A stretch of DNA of 64,000 nucleotides, from positions 1-64,000 of the forward strand of contig NZ_JAJUWS010000024.1 in the NCBI RefSeq assembly GCF_021390475.1. The letters are read 5' to 3'. Position numbers and translations under genes: made by a program. Below the pieces are notes generated by a model, which had not been told where the DNA came from, did no database searches, and worked only from the letters and a program-made list of their open reading frames with translations. Every line of letters begins with the position of its first letter. Positions within the stretch are counted from its first letter, which is position 1. Below are positions 17,465 to 25,244 of the stretch, piece after piece. The DNA comes from Streptomyces sp. ST2-7A (GTDB taxonomy: Bacteria; Actinomycetota; Actinomycetes; Streptomycetales; Streptomycetaceae).

Positions 17465-18655
17465 GTGACCACCGCCCAGACCCCGGACGTCCAGCCGACC
17501 CCGCTCGCCCTGCTGCTGTTGGGGCGCGGGGCCGACCCGGCCAGTGAGCGCGGGGTGGACTGCCCCGGTGACCTGCCCTCCCCCTCCGACCCCGACCTGA
17601 TCGAGCGCGCCCGGGCCGCCAAGGAACGCCTCGGGGAGAAGGTCTTCGTCCTCGGCCACCACTACCAGCGCGACGAGGTGATCGACTTCGCCGACGTCAC
17701 CGGCGACTCCTTCAAGCTCGCGCGCGAGGCCGCCGCCCGGCCGCAGGCCCGGTACATCGTCTTCTGTGGCGTGCACTTCATGGCCGAGTCGGCCGACATC
17801 CTCACCTCCGACGCCCAGCAGGTGATCCTCCCCGACCTCGCGGCCGGCTGCTCCATGGCCGACATGGCCACCGCCGAGCAGGTCGAGGAGTGCTGGGACA
17901 CGCTGACCGCCGCCGGCGTGGCGGGCGACACCGTGCCGGTGTCGTACATGAACTCCTCCGCCGACATCAAGGCCTTCACCGGACGACACGGCGGCACCAT
18001 CTGCACCTCCTCCAACGCCCGGCGCGCCCTGGAATGGGCCTTCGACTCCTCCGGCGGCGGCGGCCGACGGGTGCTCTTCCTGCCGGACCAGCACCTGGGC
18101 CGCAACACCGCCATCCGCGATCTGGGGATGGCGCCGGAGGACTGCGTGGTCTACAACCCGCACCGGCCGGGTGGCGGACTCACCCCCGAGCAGTTGCGCG
18201 ACGCCCGGATGATCCTGTGGCGCGGGCACTGCTCGGTGCACGGCCGCTTCTCCCTCGACTCGGTCCGCGAGGTCCGGGAGCGGGTCCCCGGCGTCAACGT
18301 GCTGGTGCACCCCGAGTGCCGGCACGAGGTGGTGGCCGCCGCCGACCGGGTGGGCTCCACCGAGTACATCATCCGCGCCCTGGAGGAGGCCCCGCCCGGA
18401 TCGAAGTGGGCAGTGGGCACCGAATTGAACCTGGTCCGCCGGTTGGCGAAGCGGTACGCCCCGCAGGGCAAGGAGGTCGTCTTCCTCGACCGCACGGTGT
18501 GCTTCTGCTCCACCATGAACCGCATCGACCTGCCCCACCTGGTGCGCGGCCTGGAGTCGCTGGCCGAGGGCCGGGTGATCAACCGGATCACGGTGGACGA
18601 GGAGACCGCGCACTGGGCGCGGGTGGCGTTGGAGCGGATGCTGGCGCTGCCCTGA
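17465..18655 (+). CDS. nadA: quinolinate synthase
   Basis: NadA condenses iminoaspartate with dihydroxyacetone phosphate to form quinolinate, an early NAD precursor, using a [4Fe-4S] cluster. The 396-residue protein has GHHYQRDEVIDFADVTGDS at about 55-73 and cysteines in the expected three places: FCGVHFM, VHPECRHE, and CFCSTMN near the C-terminus. I prefer the GTG at 17465 (VTTAQTPDVQ) over the one at 17456 because AAAGGG sits 8-9 bases upstream of it. No nadB or nadC is adjacent in the window. Confidence 0.95.
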   Translation: MTTAQTPDVQPTPLALLLLGRGADPASERGVDCPGDLPSPSDPDLIERARAAKERLGEKVFVLGHHYQRDEVIDFADVTGDSFKLAREAAARPQARYIVFCGVHFMAESADILTSDAQQVILPDLAAGCSMADMATAEQVEECWDTLTAAGVAGDTVPVSYMNSSADIKAFTGRHGGTICTSSNARRALEWAFDSSGGGGRRVLFLPDQHLGRNTAIRDLGMAPEDCVVYNPHRPGGGLTPEQLRDARMILWRGHCSVHGRFSLDSVREVRERVPGVNVLVHPECRHEVVAAADRVGSTEYIIRALEEAPPGSKWAVGTELNLVRRLAKRYAPQGKEVVFLDRTVCFCSTMNRIDLPHLVRGLESLAEGRVINRITVDEETAHWARVALERMLALP

Positions 18656-18689
18656 GCGGCGTGCCACGCCCCGCACGTCCGGCGCCCGC

Positions 18690-18735
18690 CGGGCCCGTTT
18701 CCGCCCCGACACCCGCCGGAGCGGAAACGGGCCCG
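18690..18735. terminator. terminator between nadA and a convergent small gene
   Basis: Perfect 15-bp arms (18690-18704 and 18721-18735) with a 16-nt loop follow nadA by 35 bp. They end 5 bp before the stop of the convergent gene. Confidence 0.75.
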
Positions 18736-18739
18736 TCCG

Positions 18740-18895
18740 TCAGCCGCGCGCCGGCGCCGGCCCGGGGGCGGCGTCGAAGATGTCGCCCCCGGGCCCCGGC
18801 TCGGGCACCCCGCGCTCACACGCCTCGGCGAGCAGCAACAATCCCAGCAGCGAGCCGACCAGCAGCACGACGATCATCCGGGAACGTGTGTTCAT
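18740..18895 (-). CDS. small single-helix membrane protein
   Basis: A 51-residue protein begins MNTRSRMIVVLL. Residues 7-24 are a hydrophobic helix after a basic start, followed by a Cys and a Gly/Pro-rich acidic tail. I chose the ATG at 18895. It follows the response-regulator gene by only 7 bp on the same strand, so it may be the last gene of the pspA-linked signalling series. The function is unknown; the Cys26 (LLLAEACERG) does not form a good lipobox. Confidence 0.55.
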   Translation of the reverse strand: MNTRSRMIVVLLVGSLLGLLLLAEACERGVPEPGPGGDIFDAAPGPAPARG

Positions 18896-18902
18896 GGCCC
18901 GA

Positions 18903-19658
18903 TCATGCCGGCGCGTCGCCCTTCGGCGCGGCGTGGCCGAGGCCTCCCTCCACACCTCCCCCGGCACCCCCGCCGCCGGCCCGCACCAGACCCGACTCGT
19001 AGGCCGCGATCACCAGTTGGGAGCGGTCCCGGGCACCCAGCTTGGTGAGCAGACGGTTGATGTGCGTCTTGACCGTCAGCGGGCTGACCGAGAGACGGTC
19101 CGCGATCCCGTCGTTCGACAACCCCGCCGCGACCTCCACCAGCACCTCCCGTTCCCGGGCCGTCAGCGCCTCCAGTCCCACCGGCTCGCGGGACGCGGCC
19201 GACCGGCCCTCCTCCTGTTCCAGGAACCGCCGGATCAGGCTGCCGGTCGCGGCCGGTGAGAGCAACGACTCCCCCGCCGCCGACCGTCGGATCGCGGTGA
19301 TCAGCTCCTCCGGCTCCGCCCCCTTGCCGAGGAAGCCCGAGGCGCCCGCCCGCAGCGCGGCCACCACGTGGTCGTCCTGCTCGAAGGTGGTGAGCACGAC
19401 GACCCGCACCCCCGCCGTCGCGGGGTCGGCGACGATCGCCCGGGTGGCCTCCAGGCCGTCGGTGCCGGGCATCCGGATGTCCATCAGCACGACGTCCACC
19501 CCGGGGTCCGCCCCGGCCTCCGGGGCGGACAGCGCCTCCAGCACCTCGCGACCGTTCCCCGCCTCCCCCACCACCGTCATGTCCGGCTCGGACTCCACCA
19601 GCACCCGCAGGGCGCTGCGCAGCAGCACCTGGTCGTCGGCGAGCAGCACCCTGATCAT
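18903..19658 (-). CDS. NarL/LuxR-family response regulator
   Basis: The 251-residue regulator has an N-terminal receiver (residues 1-125) with LLADDQ, DVVLMDIRMPGTDG (phospho-acceptor Asp in LMDIR) and TTFEQDDHV. The C-terminal LuxR-type helix-turn-helix is at about 165-225 (LTAREREVLVEVAAGLSND, LTVKTHINRLLTKLGARDR). The ATG at 19658 overlaps the stop of the histidine-kinase gene as ATGA, so the pair is coupled and cognate. Being next to pspA/pspAA suggests a role in envelope stress, by inference from position only. Confidence 0.93.
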   Translation of the reverse strand: MIRVLLADDQVLLRSALRVLVESEPDMTVVGEAGNGREVLEALSAPEAGADPGVDVVLMDIRMPGTDGLEATRAIVADPATAGVRVVVLTTFEQDDHVVAALRAGASGFLGKGAEPEELITAIRRSAAGESLLSPAATGSLIRRFLEQEEGRSAASREPVGLEALTAREREVLVEVAAGLSNDGIADRLSVSPLTVKTHINRLLTKLGARDRSQLVIAAYESGLVRAGGGGAGGGVEGGLGHAAPKGDAPA

Positions 19659-21202
19659 TTCCGTTCCTCCCCGCAGCACGGCAGGAGGCAGCGGAGTCGG
19701 CGCTCCCCCGCCCCGGTCTCCGCTCCGCCGGCCGTCGGTGGCCGGAGCGGCAGTGTCACCAGGACCCGGAAACCACCGTCGGGTCGCGGGCCGGCCACAC
19801 AGGTTCCGCCGAGCGCCGCCGCCCGCTCGCGCATCCCGGTCAGTCCGTGACCGCCCGTCACCGGCCGGTGGGGGACGGCCTCCGGGGACGGGGAGGGCAC
19901 CGGCCCCCCGGGCGGTTCCGCCCCGGACTCCGGCGGGCCCTCGTCGAGGACCTCGATCGTCAACCGGGGCTCGGTCGGCGCGCCCGAGCGGCTCAGCCGC
20001 ACCGTCGCCCGGGCGGTCGCCCCGGCGTGCTTGTGGACGTTGGTCAGCGCCTCCCGCACCACGCGGTGGACCGCCAGATCAACCGCCACCGGCAGCGCCG
20101 GCCCCGGCGCGGGCCCCCGCACCGACACCCGCATCCCGGCACGGGTGAAGTCCTCGACCAGTTCGCCGAGGTCCGCGGATCCGCCCGCCGGGCGGGTGGG
20201 GGCGGAGGGTTCGTCGGGTCGGCGCAGCACCTCCACCGTCCCGTTCAACTCGGTCAGTGCCCGTCGGCCGGCCTCCCGCACGTGGGCCAGTGCCTCACGG
20301 GCCCGGTCCGGCCTGCTGTCCATCAGGTGCGAGGCCACCCCCGCCTGCACCGTGATCAGCGCGATGGTGTGGGCCACCACGTCGTGCAGTTCACGGGCGA
20401 TCCGCAACCGCTCCTCCGCCACCCGGCGACGCGCCTCCTCCTCCCGGGTGCGCTCCGCCCGCTCGGCGCGCTCCCGGATGGCCCGGACCACCGCCCGACG
20501 ACTGCGCACCGCCTCGCCCGCCGCCACGGCCATCAGGCCCCAGGCCAGGACCGCGACGTTGTCGGCGGCGTACCAGGGGCGGGGGCCGAGCAGCAGGGTG
20601 CCGGCGAGGAGCAGGGGCAGTGCGAGCGCCACCGACCGCCGGGCGGCGGGACGATCGATGCCCGCCGCGACCGAGAAGAGTGCGATCACCGGGGCGACCA
20701 CCAGTGCGTTGTTGCGCTGCTCATCCGGGAGCAGCGCGGCGGTGAGCGACCACTCGACGAGGGCGAGCGGGACCGTGACGGCGAGCACCGCGCGCGGATG
20801 CCGACATCGGGCGACCAGCGCCGCGCAGGCGAGGAGTGCGAACAGCACGGTGTGCGGGGGCAGGGACCGGAACCCGATCTCGTTCCCGCCCTTGGGGTAG
20901 TGCAGGACGGTCGCCGAGAGCAGCAGGATGACGGCGAGGGCCGTGACGGCGGTGAGTCCGACCGACAGCAGGGGGTGGCCGGCGGGACGGAGGAGACGCG
21001 CGACCGGTCGGACGCCGGGGGCGGCCCTCTCCGGTGCCGGGGATCGCGGGGGATCCGACGGTCCGGGGTCGGTGGTCGTCCGCGCCGGCGGGATCACCGG
21101 GGGCGCGGGGGCGACCGGCGTGTCCGGTGTGTCCGGTGTGTCCGGTTCCGACGCGGCGGCGCCCCGCTTCCGGGAACGGAAACGGGGCGCCGCGACACGC
21201 AT
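19655..21202 (-). CDS. two-component sensor histidine kinase (HisKA_3 type)
   Basis: This 515-residue membrane kinase has a Pro-rich N-terminus and about five to six hydrophobic helices between 65 and 235. A HisKA_3 dimerisation domain follows with the phospho-accepting histidine in RELHDVVAH, then a HATPase_c domain whose G-box is GGHGLTGMRERA. It should phosphorylate the regulator encoded next. Its ATG overlaps the pspAA stop by one base (TGATG) and its stop overlaps the regulator start by four, so three genes are coupled. There is no large extracytoplasmic sensor domain, so the signal may be felt in the membrane. Confidence 0.93.
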   Translation of the reverse strand: MRVAAPRFRSRKRGAAASEPDTPDTPDTPVAPAPPVIPPARTTTDPGPSDPPRSPAPERAAPGVRPVARLLRPAGHPLLSVGLTAVTALAVILLLSATVLHYPKGGNEIGFRSLPPHTVLFALLACAALVARCRHPRAVLAVTVPLALVEWSLTAALLPDEQRNNALVVAPVIALFSVAAGIDRPAARRSVALALPLLLAGTLLLGPRPWYAADNVAVLAWGLMAVAAGEAVRSRRAVVRAIRERAERAERTREEEARRRVAEERLRIARELHDVVAHTIALITVQAGVASHLMDSRPDRAREALAHVREAGRRALTELNGTVEVLRRPDEPSAPTRPAGGSADLGELVEDFTRAGMRVSVRGPAPGPALPVAVDLAVHRVVREALTNVHKHAGATARATVRLSRSGAPTEPRLTIEVLDEGPPESGAEPPGGPVPSPSPEAVPHRPVTGGHGLTGMRERAAALGGTCVAGPRPDGGFRVLVTLPLRPPTAGGAETGAGERRLRCLLPCCGEERK

Positions 21203-21498
21203 CAGGACCGGGCCGGCGGTTCGAGGGGGATCAGGCCCTCCTCCGACAACATGGCCCGGACCTCCTCGATGGTGGCCTCCGGGGCGGGGAGGATCAGCTC
21301 GGACGGCTCCAGGGAGTCGTCCGGCAACGGGGTGCCCATCGAGCGCACCGCCTCCAGCAGGGCCGCCAGGGTCCGTCGGAACCCCTCGTGGTCGCCCTGC
21401 TCCACCTCGGTCATGAGCTCGTCGTCGAGCTCGTTCAGCTTGGGGAAGTGGCTGTCGTCCAGCCGGACCTGCCCCTCCCCCATGATCCGTACGATCAC
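21202..21498 (-). CDS. pspAA: PspA-associated protein PspAA
   Basis: The 98-residue protein begins VIVRIMGEGQVRLDDSHF, the characteristic opening of the PspAA family found beside pspA in actinobacteria and other bacteria. The GTG at 21498 is preceded by AAGGAG. A longer upstream in-frame extension lacks family similarity and was rejected. The stop overlaps the kinase ATG (TGATG). PspAA is thought to work with PspA in membrane-stress responses; the biochemical role is not settled. Confidence 0.88.
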   Translation of the reverse strand: MIVRIMGEGQVRLDDSHFPKLNELDDELMTEVEQGDHEGFRRTLAALLEAVRSMGTPLPDDSLEPSELILPAPEATIEEVRAMLSEEGLIPLEPPARS

Positions 21499-21729
21499 AC
21501 CGCGCTCCTTGCTACGGGCTGCCTGCACGCTTCGTCTGCTGCTCGGGGATGCGCGCGGTGGCACGGTCCTACCGGACCGCTCCCCCGTCGCCCCCGACCA
21601 CACGCCCGCCGCGCGCCCCCGGACGGGGCACGGGACGACCGTGCGGGGCGACCGGCCGGGTACCGGACCCCGGACGAGCCGGGGAACCGGGACACCGGCG
21701 TTCGGACGCCGGGCCGGCGGACGACGCCG

Positions 21730-21752
21730 CCGTCACCCCCGAGGGGTGACGG
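21730..21752 (-). terminator. short hairpin between pspA and pspAA
   Basis: A perfect 10-bp stem (CCGTCACCCC / GGGGTGACGG) with a 3-nt loop lies 34 bp after the pspA stop. It could give partial termination, so that PspA is made in excess over PspAA and the two-component system. Confidence 0.6.
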
Positions 21753-21785
21753 ACGGCGATCACCGCCGGCGGACCGACCGTCGGA

Positions 21786-22577
21786 TCACTGCTGCTTGTC
21801 GAACCGGGGGTCCTGCTGCGCGGCCCGGTCGGCCCCACCGGCGCCGCCCTCCAGTGCCTGACGCTCGGCGCTTCCCCCGGACAGCTCGGCCTTCATCCGC
21901 TCCAGCTCCAGCTCCACGCCGGCGTCGCCGGAGACCCGGTCCAGCTCGGCACTGAGGTTGTCCTTGGAGGTGCCGGTGACATCGTCCAGGGCACCGGAGG
22001 CCAACAGCTCGTCGATCGCGCCGGAACGCGCCTGGAGTTCCTGGGTGCGGTCCTCGGCACGCTGGATCGCCATGCCGACGTCGCCCATCTCCTCGGAGAT
22101 GCCGGAGAACGCCTCACCGATCCGGGTCTGCGCCTGGGCCGCGCTGTAGGTGGCCTTGATGGTCTCCTTCCGGGTGCGGAAGGCGTCCACCTTGGCCTGC
22201 AGCCGCTGGGCGGCCAGCGTCAGCTTCTCCTCCTCGCCCTGGAGGGTCCGGTGCTGCGTCTCCAGGTCGGTGACCTGCTGCTGGAGCCCTGCGCGGCGGG
22301 TGAGCGCCTCGCGGGCCAGGTCCTCGCGCCCCAGCGCCAACGCCTTCTTGCCCTGGTCCTCCAGTTTGTCGGACTGGCCGCGCAGCTGGTTGAGCTGCAA
22401 CTCCAGTCGCTTGCGGGAGGTGGCCACGTCCGCCACACCGCGCCGTACCTTCTGGAGCAGCTCGAGCTGCTTCTGGTACGAGTAGTCGAGCGTCTCGCGC
22501 GGATCCTCCGCCCGGTCCAGGGCCTTGTTGGCCTTCGCGCGGAAGATCATCCCCATCCGCTTCATGACACCGCTCAT
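21786..22577 (-). CDS. pspA: phage shock protein A / IM30 homologue
   Basis: PspA coats and stabilises damaged cytoplasmic membrane. The 263-residue protein begins MSGVMKRMGMIFRAKANKALDRAEDP, an amphipathic membrane-binding helix followed by the family's AEDPRETL. Coiled coil then runs through residues 30-225 (repeated Glu/Gln/Lys/Leu). The last 25 residues are Gly/Ala/Gln-rich and probably disordered. About 290 bp and a short hairpin separate it from pspAA and the two-component genes on the same strand. The divergent region upstream must hold its promoter. Confidence 0.94.
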   Translation of the reverse strand: MSGVMKRMGMIFRAKANKALDRAEDPRETLDYSYQKQLELLQKVRRGVADVATSRKRLELQLNQLRGQSDKLEDQGKKALALGREDLAREALTRRAGLQQQVTDLETQHRTLQGEEEKLTLAAQRLQAKVDAFRTRKETIKATYSAAQAQTRIGEAFSGISEEMGDVGMAIQRAEDRTQELQARSGAIDELLASGALDDVTGTSKDNLSAELDRVSGDAGVELELERMKAELSGGSAERQALEGGAGGADRAAQQDPRFDKQQ

Positions 22578-22939
22578 GGGTCTCGCGCGCCCCCTTCGGA
22601 CTGCCTCGAGTGTTCACCGTTCCTGGTACCCCTACTACCCTACGGGTCCCACCTCCATAAGAGCACCGGATGCCTCCGAAAGGGCTCCTCCTGCGGGACG
22701 ATCACCCCGGCCGGCCTACCGCCGGAGGATGACGGGGGATCCCCCGGGCGGGCCCGCCCGTCACTCCCGCCCCGGGGCGCCCGGGGCGGGGTGTCCCGCG
22801 CGCGTCGGCGCGCGCGTCGGAACGACACGTGCCGGGGAACCGCCGGTGACCGAAGGGTGATCGAACGGTGCGGGCATCGGTGCCGGATCGTGCCCCACCG
22901 GGGGGTCCGCGGAAGGGGGGCACCGCTTACCCTGGGCGT
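22578..22939. promoter_or_regulatory. divergent region between pspA and a DUF3043 gene
   Basis: These 362 bp separate pspA from the rightward membrane-protein gene and should hold both promoters. On the minus strand, two overlapping -10-like TAGGGT/TAGGGG hexamers lie at about 22636-22650. No gene is supported; the remainder is very GC-rich with alternating CGCG runs near 22798-22816. Confidence 0.45.
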
Positions 22940-23536
22940 GTGTTCCGAAGCCGCTCGAAAGAAAACCAGTCGTCACCGGCCGCCGAGACCGCCGCGGAGG
23001 AGGAGGCGCGGATCCGGGATCCGCAGGCCCCCAAGGGCCGCCCGACCCCCAAGCGCAGCGAGGCCGAGGCCCTGCGCAAGGCCTCGGCGCGCCCGCCGGC
23101 CGACCGCAAGGAGGCTGCCCGCCGGGCCCGCGAGGCGCGCCGCAGGGCCATGGAGAAGCAGCGCGAGGCGCTGGTCACCGGCCGGGAGGAGTTCCTCCCC
23201 CACCGGGACCGGGGTCCGGTGCGCCGATTCGCCCGCGACTTCGTGGACACCCGCTGGCACGTCGCCGAGTACTTCCTGATCTACGCGATCATCATCCTGG
23301 TGCTCTCGATGGTGCCGGGCCAGCAGCCGTTCGCGCTGTTGTTGTGGATGGGCATCATCCTGGCCATGATCGCCGACTGGGTGGCGCTGCGCTTCCGCCT
23401 CAAGCGGGCCCTCAACGAGCGCTTCCCGAACGAGAGCCACAAGGGCGCCTTCCCCTACGCGCTGATGCGTACCCTCCAGGTGCGGCGCCTGCGGCTGCCC
23501 AAGCCGCAGGTCAAGCGCGGCGAGTCGCCACGCTGA
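22940..23536 (+). CDS. DUF3043 membrane protein
   Basis: The 198-residue protein has a highly charged cytoplasmic N-terminus (Lys/Arg/Glu-rich, about 1-105) that includes KGRPTPKRSEAEA, a conserved signature of DUF3043. Two membrane helices follow at about 112-130 and 136-154. The short C-terminus is basic. The GTG at 22940 was chosen because the conserved region starts soon after it. DUF3043 proteins are common in actinobacteria; their function is not known to me. Confidence 0.88.
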   Translation: MFRSRSKENQSSPAAETAAEEEARIRDPQAPKGRPTPKRSEAEALRKASARPPADRKEAARRAREARRRAMEKQREALVTGREEFLPHRDRGPVRRFARDFVDTRWHVAEYFLIYAIIILVLSMVPGQQPFALLLWMGIILAMIADWVALRFRLKRALNERFPNESHKGAFPYALMRTLQVRRLRLPKPQVKRGESPR

Positions 23537-23587
23537 CACCGTCCCGACGGGGCATCGGCACGGGCCCCGTCGGGTCCGGGAAACGTC

Positions 23588-23627
23588 CGAGGGGGCGGTC
23601 GCGACATCCGTCGCGACCGCCCCCTCG
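23588..23627. terminator. terminator between convergent genes
   Basis: Perfect 18-bp arms (23588-23605 and 23610-23627) with an ATCC loop lie between the DUF3043 gene and the convergent 76-residue gene. Confidence 0.78.
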
Positions 23628-23670
23628 CCGTGCGGGTCCGCACCGACGCGGCCGGGTCCCGGATCGGGGG

Positions 23671-23901
23671 CTACGCGTCGGGCACGTCGGCGGGCGGGTC
23701 CTCCGCGTGCAGGCCCATCGGCCCGTACACCACCGCGTCGTCCTCCAGCAGGACGACCCGGTCGATGCCCTCCTCCGCGAGACCCTGCCAGTTCTCCCCC
23801 AACCAGCTCTCGGCATCGCCCTGGGTGCCGAACCCGCCCGGCGGATCGGCGGGTGGGTGCTCGGTCCCGTCCGCCTTCTCGAACCGCCACTGCCAGGCCA
23901 T
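23671..23901 (-). CDS. small conserved acidic protein
   Basis: A 76-residue protein begins MAWQWRFEKADGTEH. It is acidic and lacks membrane segments; WLGENWQGLAEEGIDRVVLLEDD in the middle has the regular pattern of a small folded domain. Proteins of this size and opening are widespread in streptomycetes, but the function is unknown. The ATG at 23901 is about 100 bp from the divergent cobU start. A larger upstream frame overlapping cobU is a shadow. Confidence 0.7.
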   Translation of the reverse strand: MAWQWRFEKADGTEHPPADPPGGFGTQGDAESWLGENWQGLAEEGIDRVVLLEDDAVVYGPMGLHAEDPPADVPDA

Positions 23902-23997
23902 GCGCGCCTCCCGGGGTCGTCGGTGATGTTCTGGGAACACTGCCCGGAAGAGTAGCCCTCCGAGCGCGAAGGGGTGGACAGGCGGCAGGATCGAGGG

Positions 23998-25197
23998 GTG
24001 GACATCACCCTGCTCGGCACCGGCGCGCCCACCGGGCTGCCGCGGCCCGACTGTTCCTGCGCGGCCTGCGCCCGCGCTCTCGGCCCCGAGGCCCGGGCCG
24101 CCACCTCGGTCCTGGTGGACGGCGTGTTGCTGTTGGATCTCACTCCGGGCGCGGCGCTGGCCGCCGCCAGGGCGGGCCGCACGCTGCACGGCGTGCGGCA
24201 GGTGGTGCTCGCCCACCCGCACGACGGCCCGGTGCCCGAGTTCCCCGGCGACCTGCCGCCCGCCGTGCGACTGCCGGCCGGGGAGGAGTTGGCGCTGTTG
24301 ACCGGACACCGGGTCCGGGCCGTGGCCCCGGACTCCCCCGGCACCGGCTACGCGGTGACCGGCCCGGACGGCCACCGGTTGCTGTACCTGCCGCCCGGCG
24401 CCGGACCGGCCGGGGAGCGCACCGACCGGACACCGCTGGAGTTGTGCCTGGTGGACGTGGTCAAACGCCCGGACGCGGTGGCCCGGTTGCGGGCCGGCGG
24501 GGCGATCGGTCCGGCCACGGATCTGGTGGCCGTCCACCTCGACCACGACGTACCGCCGGGACCCGAGTTGCACCGCCGACTGGCCGCCGCCGGGGCCAGG
24601 GCCGCGCCGGACGGAGCGGTGTTCGCCACCGACGGCCCGGTACCCGCCCCCGTGGTCCCGCGCCGCACCCTGGTGCTGGGCGGCGCCCGATCGGGCAAGT
24701 CCCTGGAGGCGGAACGACGGTTGGAGACCTTCCCCGAGGTGGTCTACGCGGCGACCGGCGGTGGGCGGGCGGGTGACGCCGAGTGGGGGGAACGGGTGCG
24801 GACGCACCGCGAGCGCCGACCGGCCGGCTGGACCACCGAGGAGACCCGGGATCCGGTGCCACTGCTGCGGGCCGAGGGCCCCCCGTTGCTGGTGGACTGC
24901 CTGTCGCTGTGGCTGACCGCCGTCATGGACACCGCCGGCGCCTGGGAGGAGGACCGTTGGCGGAACGGGGCCGCGACGGAGGTGCGACGGCGGATCGGGG
25001 AGTTGGCCGACGCCATCCGGCACACCCCCCGCACGGTGGTGGCGGTGAGCAACGAGGTGGGGTCGGGGGTGGTGCCCGCGACACCGGCCGGGCGGCGGTT
25101 CCGCGACGAGTTGGGCCGGTTGAACGCGGCGGTCGCCGCCGAGTGCGAACAGGTGCTGCTGGTGGTGGCCGGAACCGCCCTGCCACTGCGCGGTTGA
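23998..25197 (+). CDS. cobU: adenosylcobinamide kinase/guanylyltransferase with N-terminal MBL-like domain
   Basis: The C-terminal ~175 residues are CobU, which phosphorylates adenosylcobinamide and then adds GMP, in nucleotide-loop assembly of cobalamin. It has the P-loop GGARSGKS near 231-238, LLVDCLSLWL and VAVSNEVGSGVVP. The first ~215 residues resemble a metallo-beta-lactamase fold (DITLLGTGAP; LVDGVLLLDL; VVLAHPHDGPV), but the metal-binding HxHxDH is replaced, so this half is probably not a metal hydrolase. The GTG at 23998 places the conserved DITLLGTG at the start. cobT follows 47 bp downstream. Confidence 0.9.
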   Translation: MDITLLGTGAPTGLPRPDCSCAACARALGPEARAATSVLVDGVLLLDLTPGAALAAARAGRTLHGVRQVVLAHPHDGPVPEFPGDLPPAVRLPAGEELALLTGHRVRAVAPDSPGTGYAVTGPDGHRLLYLPPGAGPAGERTDRTPLELCLVDVVKRPDAVARLRAGGAIGPATDLVAVHLDHDVPPGPELHRRLAAAGARAAPDGAVFATDGPVPAPVVPRRTLVLGGARSGKSLEAERRLETFPEVVYAATGGGRAGDAEWGERVRTHRERRPAGWTTEETRDPVPLLRAEGPPLLVDCLSLWLTAVMDTAGAWEEDRWRNGAATEVRRRIGELADAIRHTPRTVVAVSNEVGSGVVPATPAGRRFRDELGRLNAAVAAECEQVLLVVAGTALPLRG

Positions 25198-25244
25198 GCC
25201 CCTCCGGGCGGAGTCGGCGACCCGCCGCGGGTACGCTCGGGCGC

